Shown here: positions 8,583-17,258 of the stretch, piece after piece
Layout: every line of letters begins with the position of its first letter
Position numbering within the stretch: position 1 is the first letter of the stretch
Assembly (NCBI RefSeq): GCF_020911925.1
Contig: NZ_CP087134.1
Span: 1,922,001 to 1,986,000 of the forward strand
Length of the DNA: 64,000 bases
Source of the DNA: Flavobacterium cupriresistens
Lineage (GTDB): Bacteria > Bacteroidota > Bacteroidia > Flavobacteriales > Flavobacteriaceae
Direction of reading: 5' to 3'
The notes under the pieces: model-generated
The model's database searches: none
What the model saw: the letters and a program-made list of their open reading frames with translations, nothing else
What the model was told of the DNA's origin: nothing
Made by a program: the position numbers and the translations under genes

Positions 8583-9644
8583 TTGAAAACAGTTACAAGA
8601 ATATCGATCTATTGGAAAATTCAGCTCATTGCCTGGAGTACTGCTTCTTTGTATTGGGGATTTTCAGCTTTCTTTACCGGTAATTTTATCTGGAAAATAG
8701 GCCTTGCAGATTTGATACTGGATGTATCGATTGGCATTGCAATAACACATCTTTACAGAAATTTTGCTTTAAAAAAAGGATGGAATAAATTAACGCTGAA
8801 AAGATTAGTTCCCAAAATGGTACTTAGTGTTTTGATTCTTTCCTTCTTATATTTGTTTTTGATTGTTGGCAAACTTTATTTAGTGCGTTTGTTTCTTTTA
8901 AAAAATACGGAGGTTTCCTTTATAACATTTTTTAAAACGACACAGCTGCAGGTTTTTATAACCGGAACAAGGTTAATGTCTATCTGGGTATTGGCCTATC
9001 ATTTGTATCATTATTCGAGGCTTGAAATAGAAAGGGTAAAGGAAAATGCCCGATTGTCGATCATAATAAAAGAAGCACAGTTAAACAATCTTAGTGCGCA
9101 GCTTAACCCGCATTTCTTTTTTAATTCCTTGAATACGATAAAATTCCTCGTACTAGAAAACCCGCATTCGGCCAGGAGAGCGATTGATCTTTTGTCTGAG
9201 CTGCTAAGGAATTCCTTAAAGACTAATAATGGAGAATTAGTGGCTTTAAATGAGGAAATGAACCTTGTTAAAGATTATCTGGAGCTGGAAAAGATTCGAT
9301 TTGAGGAACGTTTGGAAATAACAATTGATGTAAATGAAGCAGTATTAGATTATTTGATTTTGCCTTTAAGTATCCAGTCGCTGGTTGAGAATGCAATAAA
9401 ACACGGAATTGAAAAAAGAAAAAACGGCGGGCTCCTTATTGTTAAGGTGGAAGAAGAAAATAATTTCATAAAAATTAGTGTTCAGAATTCGGGAAAATTA
9501 CACAATGAGAGAAAAAATCCGGGGATAGGGTTGCATAATCTGAAAGAGAGACTACTCTTGTACTATAATGGAAATGCCTCTTTTGAAATTAAAGAGATCG
9601 GAAACGAAACTGTTTTGGCAACTCTTTTAATACCGTCGAAATGA
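8583..9644 (+). CDS. LytS-type sensor histidine kinase (His_kinase family)
   Basis: A 353-residue membrane kinase starting at TTG. Four transmembrane segments lie in residues 12-140. The phosphorylation motif is AQLNPHFFFNSLNTIKFL with His177, and the ATP-binding domain shows SLVENAIKHGIEKR (N box) and NPGIGLHNLKERL (G box). It overlaps the response regulator gene by four bases (ATGA), strong evidence of co-translation and partnership. No periplasmic sensor domain is seen; the signal may be sensed within the membrane. Confidence 0.9.
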   Translation: MKTVTRISIYWKIQLIAWSTASLYWGFSAFFTGNFIWKIGLADLILDVSIGIAITHLYRNFALKKGWNKLTLKRLVPKMVLSVLILSFLYLFLIVGKLYLVRLFLLKNTEVSFITFFKTTQLQVFITGTRLMSIWVLAYHLYHYSRLEIERVKENARLSIIIKEAQLNNLSAQLNPHFFFNSLNTIKFLVLENPHSARRAIDLLSELLRNSLKTNNGELVALNEEMNLVKDYLELEKIRFEERLEITIDVNEAVLDYLILPLSIQSLVENAIKHGIEKRKNGGLLIVKVEEENNFIKISVQNSGKLHNERKNPGIGLHNLKERLLLYYNGNASFEIKEIGNETVLATLLIPSK

Positions 9645-10363
9645 AAAAGATAAAAGTTATCATAGTCGATGATGAACGTTCATCCAGAGAAGAGCTGAAA
9701 AGAGCATTGAAGATTTACGAAGACTTTATTCTTATAGGCGAGGCTGAAAATGCCGATGATGCTAAGGATTTAATCGAAACAGAAATGCCGGATTTAATTT
9801 TTTTAGACATTCAGATGCCCGAGAAATCCGGTTTCGATTTATTAGAATCTTTAGATAATGCGCCGGCCGTATTGTTTACTACCGCCTATAATGAGTATGC
9901 CGTGCAAGCTTTTGAAGTAAATGCCTTAGATTATCTGTTGAAGCCCATACGCGAGGAACGTTTTGCAAAAGCAATAGAAAAAATAAGGAATACCATAAAA
10001 CAGAAAAGTGACCTGTCTAATGCTGTAACGAGCGACCAGAAAATTTTCATTAAGGACGGAGAGAAACGATTCTTTATTCAATTGGATGAAATTTATTTAA
10101 TTGAATCACTGGAAAATTATACCAGACTTTATTTTCAAGGTAAAAAAGCACTGCAAAGACGATCGCTCCGCCAATGGGAAGCACTATTGGATGAAACGGT
10201 CTTTTTTAGAATAAACAGAACCAAAATTATAAATATTAAACACATCCTCGAAGTAAACCAAACCAGCAGTGGCAGGTTAGAAGTAAAGCTAAAAACCGGA
10301 GAATTGTTAGAAGTATCAAACCGTCAATCGGTCAAATTTAAAAACAACAACGGGATTTGGTAA
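9641..10363 (+). CDS. LytTR-family response regulator
   Basis: A 240-residue regulator with a receiver domain (DDE at 10-12, phospho-acceptor Asp56 in LIFLDIQMP, FTTAYNEYAVQAF, LLKPIREERF) and a LytTR DNA-binding domain from about 135 (IFIKDGEKRFFIQ, EIYLIESLENYTRLYF, FFRINRTKIINI). It overlaps the kinase gene by four bases. LytTR proteins bind paired short direct repeats upstream of target genes; the S15-like peptidase gene beginning 163 bases downstream is a plausible target by position only. Confidence 0.92.
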   Translation: MKKIKVIIVDDERSSREELKRALKIYEDFILIGEAENADDAKDLIETEMPDLIFLDIQMPEKSGFDLLESLDNAPAVLFTTAYNEYAVQAFEVNALDYLLKPIREERFAKAIEKIRNTIKQKSDLSNAVTSDQKIFIKDGEKRFFIQLDEIYLIESLENYTRLYFQGKKALQRRSLRQWEALLDETVFFRINRTKIINIKHILEVNQTSSGRLEVKLKTGELLEVSNRQSVKFKNNNGIW

Positions 10364-10526
10364 AAGAAACGGCTTTGTTTTTTTGTCATGTACAGCAAAA
10401 GTAACGAACCGTTAAAAAACACCAGTATTAGACGCAGAACAGTTATGAAAAACGAATCCTTAGATATCGTTATGGGCTTCTTTTGCCCTATATCAAATTT
10501 CAAAAACGCACACTAAAAAACAAGCA

Positions 10527-12269
10527 ATGAAATCAATTTTAAATTTTACATTTTTTATTTTCATACTATCAAATGCATTCGCACAACAGACAAGTGCAAC
10601 AAGATCAGAAGATTTAAAAAGCGTCTATGATATTCAAGATAGTGTGATGGTCAAAACACGAGACGGTGCATGGATATCGGCAATGGTAGTTCGAAAAAAA
10701 GGAATCAGTACACCAAAGCCGGTAGTACTTCAATTTACGATTTATGTCAGGGATAAAGGAAGGGATATAAAATCTTTAAAAGAAGCAGCAGATAATGGAT
10801 ATGTCGGAGTCATTGCTTATACAAGAGGGAAGCGGTTTAGCCCCAATGAGGTATTTCCTTATGAGAATGACGGAAATGATGCCTACGATGTGATTGATTG
10901 GATTAGTAAACAAAAATGGTGTAATGGAAGCGTAGGAATGTATGGCGGAAGCTATAACGGGTTGACTCAATGGGCGGCTTGCAAGAAAATGCATCCGGCG
11001 CTTAAAACCATAGTTCCTTATGTCGCCAATAGGGCCGGGATGGGACTACCGATGGAAAACAACATTTTTGTAAACCCTAATTACGAATGGTCGTTTTATG
11101 CCGGTAGTACAAAATACCTCGATACTGTTGCAGGAAATGACAGACAACGTTTTAGGAAAATGATGTTTAAATGGTGGGAAACCGGCGTTGCCTATAAAAA
11201 AATGGATAGTATTGATGGTGTTCCCAACCGACTTTTTCAGAGATGGCTGAAACATCCTTCGTTTGATAAATATTGGCAAAAAATGACGCCTTACGGAAAA
11301 GAATTCGCTCAAATAAAGATACCGATTTTAGTTTTTGACGGCTATTACAACGACTCCCAAAACTCCAGTTTGTCCTATGTAAGAGAACTTCAGAAATACA
11401 GTAAAAACACTTCGGTTTATGTGATTATCGGCCCATATGGTCACTTTGGTACTCAGATTGGTGGTGAAACCGATTTGTATAACTATAAGGTTGATCCAAT
11501 AGCGTTAATCGATATAAAAAAAATAACCTACCAATGGTTGGACTATATTCTGAAAAACGGCCCAAAACCCGAAATACTGAAAGATAAAATCAACTATGAA
11601 GTGATGGGCACAAATGAGTGGCGCAGTGCCTCTTCGCTTGACAAAATGAGCAATGGTTTCCTTCGGTTGTATTTGACGGATAACAAATTCGGAGATTTTT
11701 ATGCCTTAAATGATAAAAAACCAGTTCAGAAAAAATATCTGTATCAGGAGGTTGATTTTGCAGACCGACAAACACAGAATAATGAGTATTATCCCGATCC
11801 CATTATTAGAAAAGAAATAAATACCAGCAACGGATTTGTTTTTATAAGTGATGTACTCAAAGAGCCTATGTTGATAAATGGTTCGTTCTCGGGCGAAATA
11901 AAAGCGAGTATCAATAAAAAAGACATGGATATTGGTGTGACACTTTATGAAATAATGCCAAATGGCGAATACTTTCATTTGTCTTATTTTTTAGGCCGTG
12001 CCAGTTATGCTAAAGATGCTACAAAAAGAAATTTATTAAAACCAAACCGAATAGCGTCAATTCCTTTTTCGAATACACATTTGGTCAGTAAACAATTGAG
12101 CAAAGGCAGTCGTTTGGTTGTGGTGCTAAATGTAAATAAAAACCCTTTTTCAGAATTGAATTACGGAACGGGGAAGACAGTAACGGAAGAAACGATAAAA
12201 GACGCAAAAGTGCCATTGAAAGTAAAATGGTATACGGATAGTTTTGTGAAAATTCCAATTTGGAAATAA
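10527..12269 (+). CDS. Secreted CocE/NonD-type hydrolase (S15 X-Pro dipeptidyl-peptidase family)
   Basis: A 580-residue protein with a signal peptide (1-19, ending AFAQ). An alpha/beta hydrolase domain carries the nucleophile Ser142 in GMYGGSYNG, a catalytic Asp in ILVFDGYYND (Asp276 likely) and His306 in IGPYGHFGT. After residue about 360 follows the beta-rich PepX C-terminal (X-Pro dipeptidyl-peptidase C) domain, matching the full family architecture. It cleaves X-Pro dipeptides, glutaryl-type side chains or esters in known relatives; the substrate is not determined. Exported to periplasm or surface, and followed by a hairpin at 12297. Confidence 0.85.
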   Translation: MKSILNFTFFIFILSNAFAQQTSATRSEDLKSVYDIQDSVMVKTRDGAWISAMVVRKKGISTPKPVVLQFTIYVRDKGRDIKSLKEAADNGYVGVIAYTRGKRFSPNEVFPYENDGNDAYDVIDWISKQKWCNGSVGMYGGSYNGLTQWAACKKMHPALKTIVPYVANRAGMGLPMENNIFVNPNYEWSFYAGSTKYLDTVAGNDRQRFRKMMFKWWETGVAYKKMDSIDGVPNRLFQRWLKHPSFDKYWQKMTPYGKEFAQIKIPILVFDGYYNDSQNSSLSYVRELQKYSKNTSVYVIIGPYGHFGTQIGGETDLYNYKVDPIALIDIKKITYQWLDYILKNGPKPEILKDKINYEVMGTNEWRSASSLDKMSNGFLRLYLTDNKFGDFYALNDKKPVQKKYLYQEVDFADRQTQNNEYYPDPIIRKEINTSNGFVFISDVLKEPMLINGSFSGEIKASINKKDMDIGVTLYEIMPNGEYFHLSYFLGRASYAKDATKRNLLKPNRIASIPFSNTHLVSKQLSKGSRLVVVLNVNKNPFSELNYGTGKTVTEETIKDAKVPLKVKWYTDSFVKIPIWK

Positions 12270-12296
12270 ATAAGAGAGTGAAGGTTAAAAATAGAC

Positions 12297-12329
12297 AAAC
12301 CCGACAGGTTCTAAGAAGCTGTCGGGTTT
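12297..12329 (+). terminator. Probable terminator of the S15-family gene
   Basis: An 11-bp perfect stem AAACCCGACAG / CTGTCGGGTTT with an 11-base loop, 28 bases after the stop codon. Only a short T run follows. Confidence 0.65.
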
Positions 12330-12507
12330 AAGTAGGTAGAAATAGTTATGAGCTATGCTTTTGATTTCAGATTTTTTTAATTGAGCCAATGAATAAAAAA
12401 TAAATCAACTATGAGTTAATTGGTATTGTTTCTTTATTGTGCATTGGGATTATCAAAATATTATTCTTTTAGGACATTTAAAAATAGCATTGTCTTTCTT
12501 TTAAAGA

Positions 12508-15500
12508 TTATTTTTTAATAAATTTTTTAGCAATTCGTTGTTTTCCATTGCTTAGTTTCAGCGTGTATATTCCGGAGCTTAATTGGCTAACATTAATAGA
12601 GCAACCTTTGGATAAGTTTCCTGTAGCAACTTGCTGACCTAAAGCATTTATAATTTTAAAAATAAATGGATCCTTTTCTGGTAACGAAATATTTAATTCA
12701 TTATCAACAGGATTTGGATACAATTCAAAATCAGAAATTTCGTCTGTTTTATTTAAATTAGGGGTTGACAGTGTGGCTGTAACATTTACGGAATAATCTT
12801 GAACTTGCCCAAAATAAAAATAATCACATGGTCCGGGAATAGCTTTGTATCTCATCGAAACTCTCATTCTTGTAGGACCAAGCATTGCTGTAGCGGGTAT
12901 GGTAATGTTACCAAGTACGGGAGTTGTAATGGAGGGGTCGTTTGTCCAAACTGTTTCGCCAACATCACTAAAAAAACCATTATGATTATAGTCAATAAAA
13001 ACCGAATACCCTTCATTACTGATATTCGCATCTTTCCATATAGGTGTAATTGAAATGGGATAATTGGATCCGATTGCCACGTCGGTAGATAGATCCGTAA
13101 AATCTTCATACCCATTTGCATCTCCTTTTTTTTCTAATGTATTATTAATAGTTCCAAATTTAACCTGACCGATTGACTCATCAATGTTATTTCCCGCAGA
13201 ATCGCAATAGATTAGATTTGGGTTTATTATGTTTAATGTATAATCTTCAACTTGCCCTCCATCAAAAAAGCGACATGCACCGGGAACTTCGGCATATTCC
13301 ATAACGATTCTCATTCTTGTAATACCATTTTTTGCAACTTTCGATGGAATGGTAATTTGCCCTGTTACTACTGCGTCTCTGGTCGGCTCTTTTGTCCAGA
13401 CAGTTTCTTCATATCCATCAAGAGAACCATCTTGATTATAATCAATAAAAACGGCATATCCATATCCAAATTCTGCCGGCAATCTGGAAACATCAGATGG
13501 TGTGATTGTAATAGTGTATTTTTTCCCCGCATTCACATCGCTGGAAATATGAAGAAAATTTTCATAACCTACTGTTTCTGTTGAAACATTATTAATGGTA
13601 CCAAATTCTACTTTACCAATTACGTCATTACTATTTTCCGTTATTCCTTCAGACTTACAATACTCACTTTTTGTGGCTACATCAACAATATTACTTGCTG
13701 CAGAGGTACTTCCGTCATTTCCTTTTGCAACGACATGAAAACTATAATTGCTATTGTCATCTAAGCCAGTTACGGTATAGGTAGTTGTTGTGCATGAACC
13801 TATAAAAATTGTTCCTTTATAGATATTGTATCGGACAATAGGCGTTTCGCTAAAAGCTGGTGCTGTCCAGGATAATGAAACCGTTGTAGCTGTTGTTCCG
13901 GATGGAATTAAATTTATGGGCACTTGTGGTGGTGGAGCCGCCCCGTACATTGCTCCAACTCCCACAGCATAAAATGCGTTGGTTGTAGCAATAACCTCCG
14001 GTGAAGCATCACCATACAAATCTATGGCTGATTGTATTGCATAAGTTCTTGCGTCAGCATAAGTTGAGATAGGAGAAAGATATATGCTCTCTAAACGATA
14101 GGCAATCTTTGCCGCTTTATCGATGGTAATTCCGGTAACATTATATTGATCTCCGATATCATTAGTCCCTTTTTTACCAACAGATAAAATATAAAACCAA
14201 TGATTAAGTACCCCTGAATTGGTATGAACTCCACAATAATCATTAGAACTACTTGGATAATATCCTTCTGTATCTTTCCAATAGGTCCCTCCATAGGTGT
14301 CGGGTTGTTCTTCTAGTTTAGGATTACTCATAGAACGAATGCCGTTTTGTCCTCCCGGTTTTACTTCATTACCTATTTCCCAGATTGATTTTGAAGGCGC
14401 TGCATAATATTCAACACATGCAGCCCATATATCTGAGAAGCCTTCGTTTATTGCTCCGGGTTCATATTGATAAACTAAACCCGCGGTATTTTGACACACG
14501 GCATGCCCAATTTCATGAGCAACAATATCCAAAGAGGTTAGTATATCAAATCCTCCTGCATCTTTACCGTCACCATAAGTCATAACACTTCCGTTCCAAA
14601 AAGCATTTTCATTTGTTGGATATCCGCCTTCAATTAAACTGTAATGGATATAATTTTTGATTTTTGCACCCAAATTATCAAAACTATTTCTTTCATGAAT
14701 TTTCAAAAAGTAATCGTAGGTCATCTCTGCTCCCCAATGCGCATCAAGGGCTCCGTTATCTTTTTGAGCGTTATTGTATTCGGCTTGTGTCCAGTTATTG
14801 TCAGCATCTGTGAAATTTGTTTCCGGATAGGTTGCTGTTCCCTTACAATCATAGGTTTGAATACCGTCGCCTCGAGTTTGGTCCATTAAAATATAAAAGC
14901 CTTCCTGTAATGCGGTTTGAATTGTTTGTGTGCCGCTATAACGAGTAGCCGCATTAGCAGACAAATAGTCCATTTTATAGCGAAAAGGTTCTTTGTGATT
15001 TTCCGGATTGATGTGTATTGGTTTTTTCGGATTATTTTCACCAAGATGTTTTATAGTTGCATTATAAAATAATGCTTCTCCTGTTAAAGCATCAATATAT
15101 AAATCACCACGACTTAGAGGATTTGTTGCGTAAATATCAAATTTATAGGCCAAACGAATTTTGTCTTTTGATTTATTTTGCTCTCCTTTAAGAGGTAATA
15201 AAACCAATTCTCCTGCAGGTTTTTTGTAGCCTATTGCATTGGCATCATTTGGAGTTTCCCATAAATACTGCTTAGCTCCAATATGGTTTATTGCTTTATT
15301 AAAAGCTTCTTTGGCTGAAAGTGTTGGCTTGATTATAACATTTTCAAGATTATAATAGTCACCATTCATAGAAATCAGTTTTCCTTTTTTTGAATGCAGG
15401 TTGTAGTTTACAAACTCAACTTTTATTCCCTGATTGTATAATTGAAATTTTTCATGAATAAAACCTTCTTTATCGGAATCGATTTTAATTTTTTGAAAAG

Positions 15501-15711
15501 ATTGGTTATTGTTCAAACTCAATTGATCCTCAAAAACCTTTTCGGAATCGGAGCTTTTATAACTTGATTTGTTGCTAAAAACAATTAAATTTGGTTGTCC
15601 GCTTTCAGATAAAACTTTCTTACTTACACGTTTGTCTGTTACTTGAGCAGATATTGATGAAAACAATAAAAAGACGATAAAACAGATTATTTTGGGTTGT
15701 TTTTTTTTCAT
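12508..15711 (-). CDS. Secreted M4 (thermolysin-like) metalloprotease with Fn3, two GEVED domains and T9SS sorting domain
   Basis: About 1067 residues from MKKKQPK (15711); 17 upstream codons in frame read like leader. In order: signal peptide to about 23; FTP and PepSY-like propeptide; M4 catalytic domain with zinc motif HEIGH (399-403), third ligand Glu423 in NEGFSDIW and a later HTNSGVLNHW block; a fibronectin type III domain; two GEVED repeats, each beginning near YCDSAG or YCKSEG and ending QVEDYTLN or QVQDYSVN; and a C-terminal type A sorting domain (FELYPNPVDNELNIS to IAKKFIKK). It should be exported by Sec, then the type IX system, and digest protein outside the cell. Confidence 0.93.
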   Translation of the reverse strand: MKKKQPKIICFIVFLLFSSISAQVTDKRVSKKVLSESGQPNLIVFSNKSSYKSSDSEKVFEDQLSLNNNQSFQKIKIDSDKEGFIHEKFQLYNQGIKVEFVNYNLHSKKGKLISMNGDYYNLENVIIKPTLSAKEAFNKAINHIGAKQYLWETPNDANAIGYKKPAGELVLLPLKGEQNKSKDKIRLAYKFDIYATNPLSRGDLYIDALTGEALFYNATIKHLGENNPKKPIHINPENHKEPFRYKMDYLSANAATRYSGTQTIQTALQEGFYILMDQTRGDGIQTYDCKGTATYPETNFTDADNNWTQAEYNNAQKDNGALDAHWGAEMTYDYFLKIHERNSFDNLGAKIKNYIHYSLIEGGYPTNENAFWNGSVMTYGDGKDAGGFDILTSLDIVAHEIGHAVCQNTAGLVYQYEPGAINEGFSDIWAACVEYYAAPSKSIWEIGNEVKPGGQNGIRSMSNPKLEEQPDTYGGTYWKDTEGYYPSSSNDYCGVHTNSGVLNHWFYILSVGKKGTNDIGDQYNVTGITIDKAAKIAYRLESIYLSPISTYADARTYAIQSAIDLYGDASPEVIATTNAFYAVGVGAMYGAAPPPQVPINLIPSGTTATTVSLSWTAPAFSETPIVRYNIYKGTIFIGSCTTTTYTVTGLDDNSNYSFHVVAKGNDGSTSAASNIVDVATKSEYCKSEGITENSNDVIGKVEFGTINNVSTETVGYENFLHISSDVNAGKKYTITITPSDVSRLPAEFGYGYAVFIDYNQDGSLDGYEETVWTKEPTRDAVVTGQITIPSKVAKNGITRMRIVMEYAEVPGACRFFDGGQVEDYTLNIINPNLIYCDSAGNNIDESIGQVKFGTINNTLEKKGDANGYEDFTDLSTDVAIGSNYPISITPIWKDANISNEGYSVFIDYNHNGFFSDVGETVWTNDPSITTPVLGNITIPATAMLGPTRMRVSMRYKAIPGPCDYFYFGQVQDYSVNVTATLSTPNLNKTDEISDFELYPNPVDNELNISLPEKDPFIFKIINALGQQVATGNLSKGCSINVSQLSSGIYTLKLSNGKQRIAKKFIKK

Positions 15712-15887
15712 TATTCCTTTTTTGATTAAATAGCAATGATAATTTAGATTCTTAATGACCACGGAGTAAAAGATAAATGGACAGCTGTTTCATACAAGCA
15801 TTGCTGTTTTATTGATAATCGAAATAGTATCCTGTTCAGAAAATCAAATTATCTTTCCGGCAACTCTAAGAGTATAGTTGTGCTAAA

Positions 15888-16622
15888 TCATTTTAATACG
15901 TTAACTGATTTTTTTACGTTGCAAAATGAATTTTTTGTAGCGTCAATATTCGAAATGAAATTATTTAATGCTTTTTTGGCAGAATCGGGATTGTATTTGA
16001 AGGATCGCGAAAAGAAAAATTCGCGGCAAATTACCGGCTCAGAGGATGCATCATAAATAACATCTTCTGAATATTCAATTTGTTCATTCTGATTTGGAAA
16101 TTGGTTGGCTAGTTTAGAGATTGTTTTTTTAAACCATTTATCAAATGTTTTTTTCTCTGGTGTAAGATGGCGTACTGTTAAAACCAGTCCTGTTACTTCA
16201 CTTTGAATTAAAGAAGATCCTTTTCGGCTTAACACATCTATCATTCTTACATTCATTAGTGCCACCCAAATTGGACCATCTATGAAGCCGGATACGGGAA
16301 AACTCAGATCAGTGTCGAAATCTAACGGTTTAGTGTTTTTAGGATTTTCAATAGAAGACCATAGTGCCTCGATACGGTGGTGTATTTCATCAGACATTTT
16401 ATCGTATTCTTTAAAACGCCAATACACCCATTCTAATAATGATGCGGTAAGACCTAAAGAGGCTTTATGACTAATTTTGTTTAATGTTTTGTCAAGTTGA
16501 TCGTTTTCACCATTTGGGTCTAAAAGGGTTGATAGGATTTTATCATTCCATTTGTAATCAATTGCGTGACCAATGCTATGCGATTTTTTGATTGCTTTTG
16601 GTGGTTTGGTTAAATTTTTCAT
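15888..16622 (-). CDS. Uncharacterised protein, paralogue of the protein at 7352-8083
   Basis: A 244-residue soluble protein of a family I do not recognise. It aligns end to end with the protein at 7352-8083: shared blocks are DYKWNDK, ALLEWVYWRFK-like SLLEWVYWRFK, PIWVALMNVRMID, QSEVTGLVLTVRHLTP and EPVICREFFF, and both end in a helix with FISNID and a KK-rich tail. The pair looks like a dispersed duplication, about 7 kb apart and in the same orientation. No signal peptide or membrane segment. It follows a 636-base gap. Confidence 0.6.
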   Translation of the reverse strand: MKNLTKPPKAIKKSHSIGHAIDYKWNDKILSTLLDPNGENDQLDKTLNKISHKASLGLTASLLEWVYWRFKEYDKMSDEIHHRIEALWSSIENPKNTKPLDFDTDLSFPVSGFIDGPIWVALMNVRMIDVLSRKGSSLIQSEVTGLVLTVRHLTPEKKTFDKWFKKTISKLANQFPNQNEQIEYSEDVIYDASSEPVICREFFFSRSFKYNPDSAKKALNNFISNIDATKNSFCNVKKSVNVLK

Positions 16623-16768
16623 GTTTATTTTGGTAAAGTTAATTTCATATTGTTAAATGTTGTTTGAGCCATAAATCATTGTAATGTGCCTTGTTTCTAT
16701 TAAGGAATCCAAAATAGATGAGGTGCTGTCTTTTAGAATTTATTTTTTCGCATTTTCAAAGAAACACT

Positions 16769-16992
16769 GTAAGATTATAGTAACTCGTTGGGTGTAATTG
16801 TTTTTGATAAATAGATTGCGGTTTTACATCGTCTAAAAATGTTTTAGCTTAAATAAAGCAGAGTAGACGATGCGAAAAAAATAGAATATTATTGAAACCC
16901 CTCACAATATTATATTCCCAATCTATGTTTTCATATGTTAGATAATAGTACTTTTTAATTACACCCAAGCGAGTTGTGGTTATAAATCTTAC
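16769..16992. repeat. 224-bp imperfect palindromic intergenic element
   Basis: In the 636-base gap between the unknown paralogue and pruA, ends at 16769-16799 and 16957-16992 are inverted copies (GTAAGATT ... TTGGGTGTAATT) with a few mismatches and gaps. Inside, CATCGTCTA at 16827-16835 pairs with TAGACGATG at 16864-16872, and further partial pairing exists (ATAGATTG against CAATCTAT). A 60-codon frame inside it is not convincing. It could be a non-autonomous mobile element, a structured RNA or a folded regulatory region. Nothing else is seen in the gap apart from the terminator at 17186. Confidence 0.55.
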
Positions 16993-17185
16993 TTCAAAGG
17001 ATAAAAGAAAAACCGTAAATATGAGAATCAATTAATATTTGTAAAGTTTGAATTAATAGTCAACAATCGCCGTTGTTTTAATGTCAGAAATAACTTATTT
17101 AAGATAAGGGGTTTTAAGTGAAAAAAGAATTGAGTTTGTTATTGTGGAGGATTGATTTTTACCCACAATTTAAAAATAGGAAGCA

Positions 17186-17222
17186 AAAAAAAATCCGAAT
17201 CTTAAAGGTAAGATTCGGATTT
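17186..17222 (-). terminator. Rho-independent terminator of pruA
   Basis: A 14-bp perfect stem (AAATCCGAATCTTA and complement) with a four-base loop. On the minus strand a run of T follows (plus-strand A at 17185-17193). It begins 37 bases past the pruA stop. Confidence 0.9.
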
Positions 17223-17258
17223 CTATAAATAGTGTCGCTCTAAGACGAAAGGAGCAAA

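Noticed and set aside
14644..14889. 81-codon plus-strand frame inside the M4 protease gene
   Set aside because: Antisense frame within a clearly coding region.
16849..17031. 60-codon minus-strand frame inside the palindromic element
   Set aside because: It follows the repeat arms and shows no conserved protein features; chance frame is likely.
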